Source: Bordetella genomosp. 7
Lineage (GTDB): Bacteria > Pseudomonadota > Gammaproteobacteria > Burkholderiales > Burkholderiaceae_B
Direction: 5' to 3'
Length of the DNA: 64,000 bases
Assembly (NCBI RefSeq): GCF_002261265.1
Contig: NZ_NEVK01000008.1
Span: 372,001-436,000, forward strand
Under the pieces are notes generated by a model that was given only the letters and a program-made list of their open reading frames with translations, was not told where the DNA came from and searched no databases. Positions within the stretch are counted from its first letter, which is position 1. Every line of letters begins with the position of its first letter. The position numbers and the translations under genes are program-made. This document shows, piece after piece, positions 63,853 to 64,000 of the stretch.

Positions 63853-64000
63853 TCAGGCAGACTGCGTGGCGCGGTCGCGGCGCGGATACGTCAACGCCAG
63901 CATCGCCCCCACCCAGATCGAATAGAAGGCCACCGTGCGCATGCCGCGGAACATCAGTTCCGTCAGGCCGAATATGGCAAAGCCCAGACAGATGCACAGC
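63853..64000 (-). CDS. O-antigen ligase-like membrane protein, C-terminal fragment (continues beyond window)
   Basis: Only the last ~48 codons are visible. LCICLGFAIFGLTELMFRG, then MRTVAFYSIWVGAMLALTYPRR, ending at the TGA complement of 63853-63855. The GLTE-x-MF segment and the two hydrophobic stretches match the C-terminus of WaaL/O-antigen ligase proteins. The gene runs leftward, convergent with the SDR gene. Identity needs the missing part. Confidence 0.6.
   Translation of the reverse strand, partial: LCICLGFAIFGLTELMFRGMRTVAFYSIWVGAMLALTYPRRDRATQSA

Overview
The window is a chromosomal segment of a GC-rich beta-proteobacterium. Bordetella, or a close Alcaligenaceae relative of the environmental B. 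petrii type, is the best guess. This rests on recognising typical protein sequences (MetK, AhcY, CoaX/Baf, the WlbA-B-C set, tandem LpxL paralogues, a Bug-family solute receptor, DapF-DUF484-XerC order), not on a database search. I saw no rRNA, tRNA, integrase, transposase or phage module. XerC is the housekeeping recombinase.

Layout. 1-750: 3' part of an Anbu (ancestral beta-proteasome-like) peptidase. 785-5920: catabolic genes (two FAD amino-acid oxidases, a VOC protein, a Bug receptor, an M19-like dipeptidase). 6124-9110: methyl-cycle operon ahcY - holin-like protein - metF on the minus strand, preceded by a recognisable S-adenosylhomocysteine riboswitch. 9135-14276: a glycosyltransferase, a DUF1289 protein and an iron/siderophore locus (TonB receptor, frameshifted PepSY membrane protein, small membrane protein). 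14281-20122: metK divergent from two lipid A acyltransferase genes, then dapF-DUF484-xerC. 20557-27244: zinc block (ZnuD-like receptor, Zur, His-rich COG0523 GTPase), dksA and hslVU. 27322-30898: CusF-like protein, cobalamin adenosyltransferase and dTDP-rhamnose genes rmlBDC (no rmlA). 31050-36032: lipA, lipB, ybeD, dat, dacC and a hydrolase. 36123-40865: birA-coaX, waaA and waaC.

41006-64000 is a large surface-polysaccharide (O-antigen) locus. wlbABC make a diacetamido-uronic acid nucleotide. A WecA/WbpL-type transferase, a WbpM-type 4,6-dehydratase and a terminal SDR epimerase/reductase together suggest a 6-deoxy-HexNAc initiating sugar. wbpG-hisH-hisF suggest amidation/amidination of a uronic acid. 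A minus-strand operon holds a NeuA-PseG fusion, a NeuB-family synthase, a pyruvyl-transferase-like protein, Wzx and a GT-B-like enzyme. There are four further glycosyltransferases, an Amj/DUF2837 flippase and a Wzy/WaaL-type protein; the window ends inside another WaaL-like gene. By eye, base composition is mosaic here, with AT-richer genes set among GC-rich ones.

The most unusual signal is a family of palindromes built from the 13-bp dyad GGTGTC-N-GACACC. They occur as a 74-bp-period tandem array (20164-20553), a single hairpin (30970-30999) and a 68-bp-period tandem array (38010-38472). All three lie between convergent genes. In the first array the hairpin core appears inverted in the two outer units relative to the three inner ones. 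Other points worth a look are a 22-bp direct repeat exactly bracketing rmlBDC, the NeuA-PseG fusion, Amj inside an O-antigen cluster, and a one-base frameshift in a G-run of the PepSY gene.
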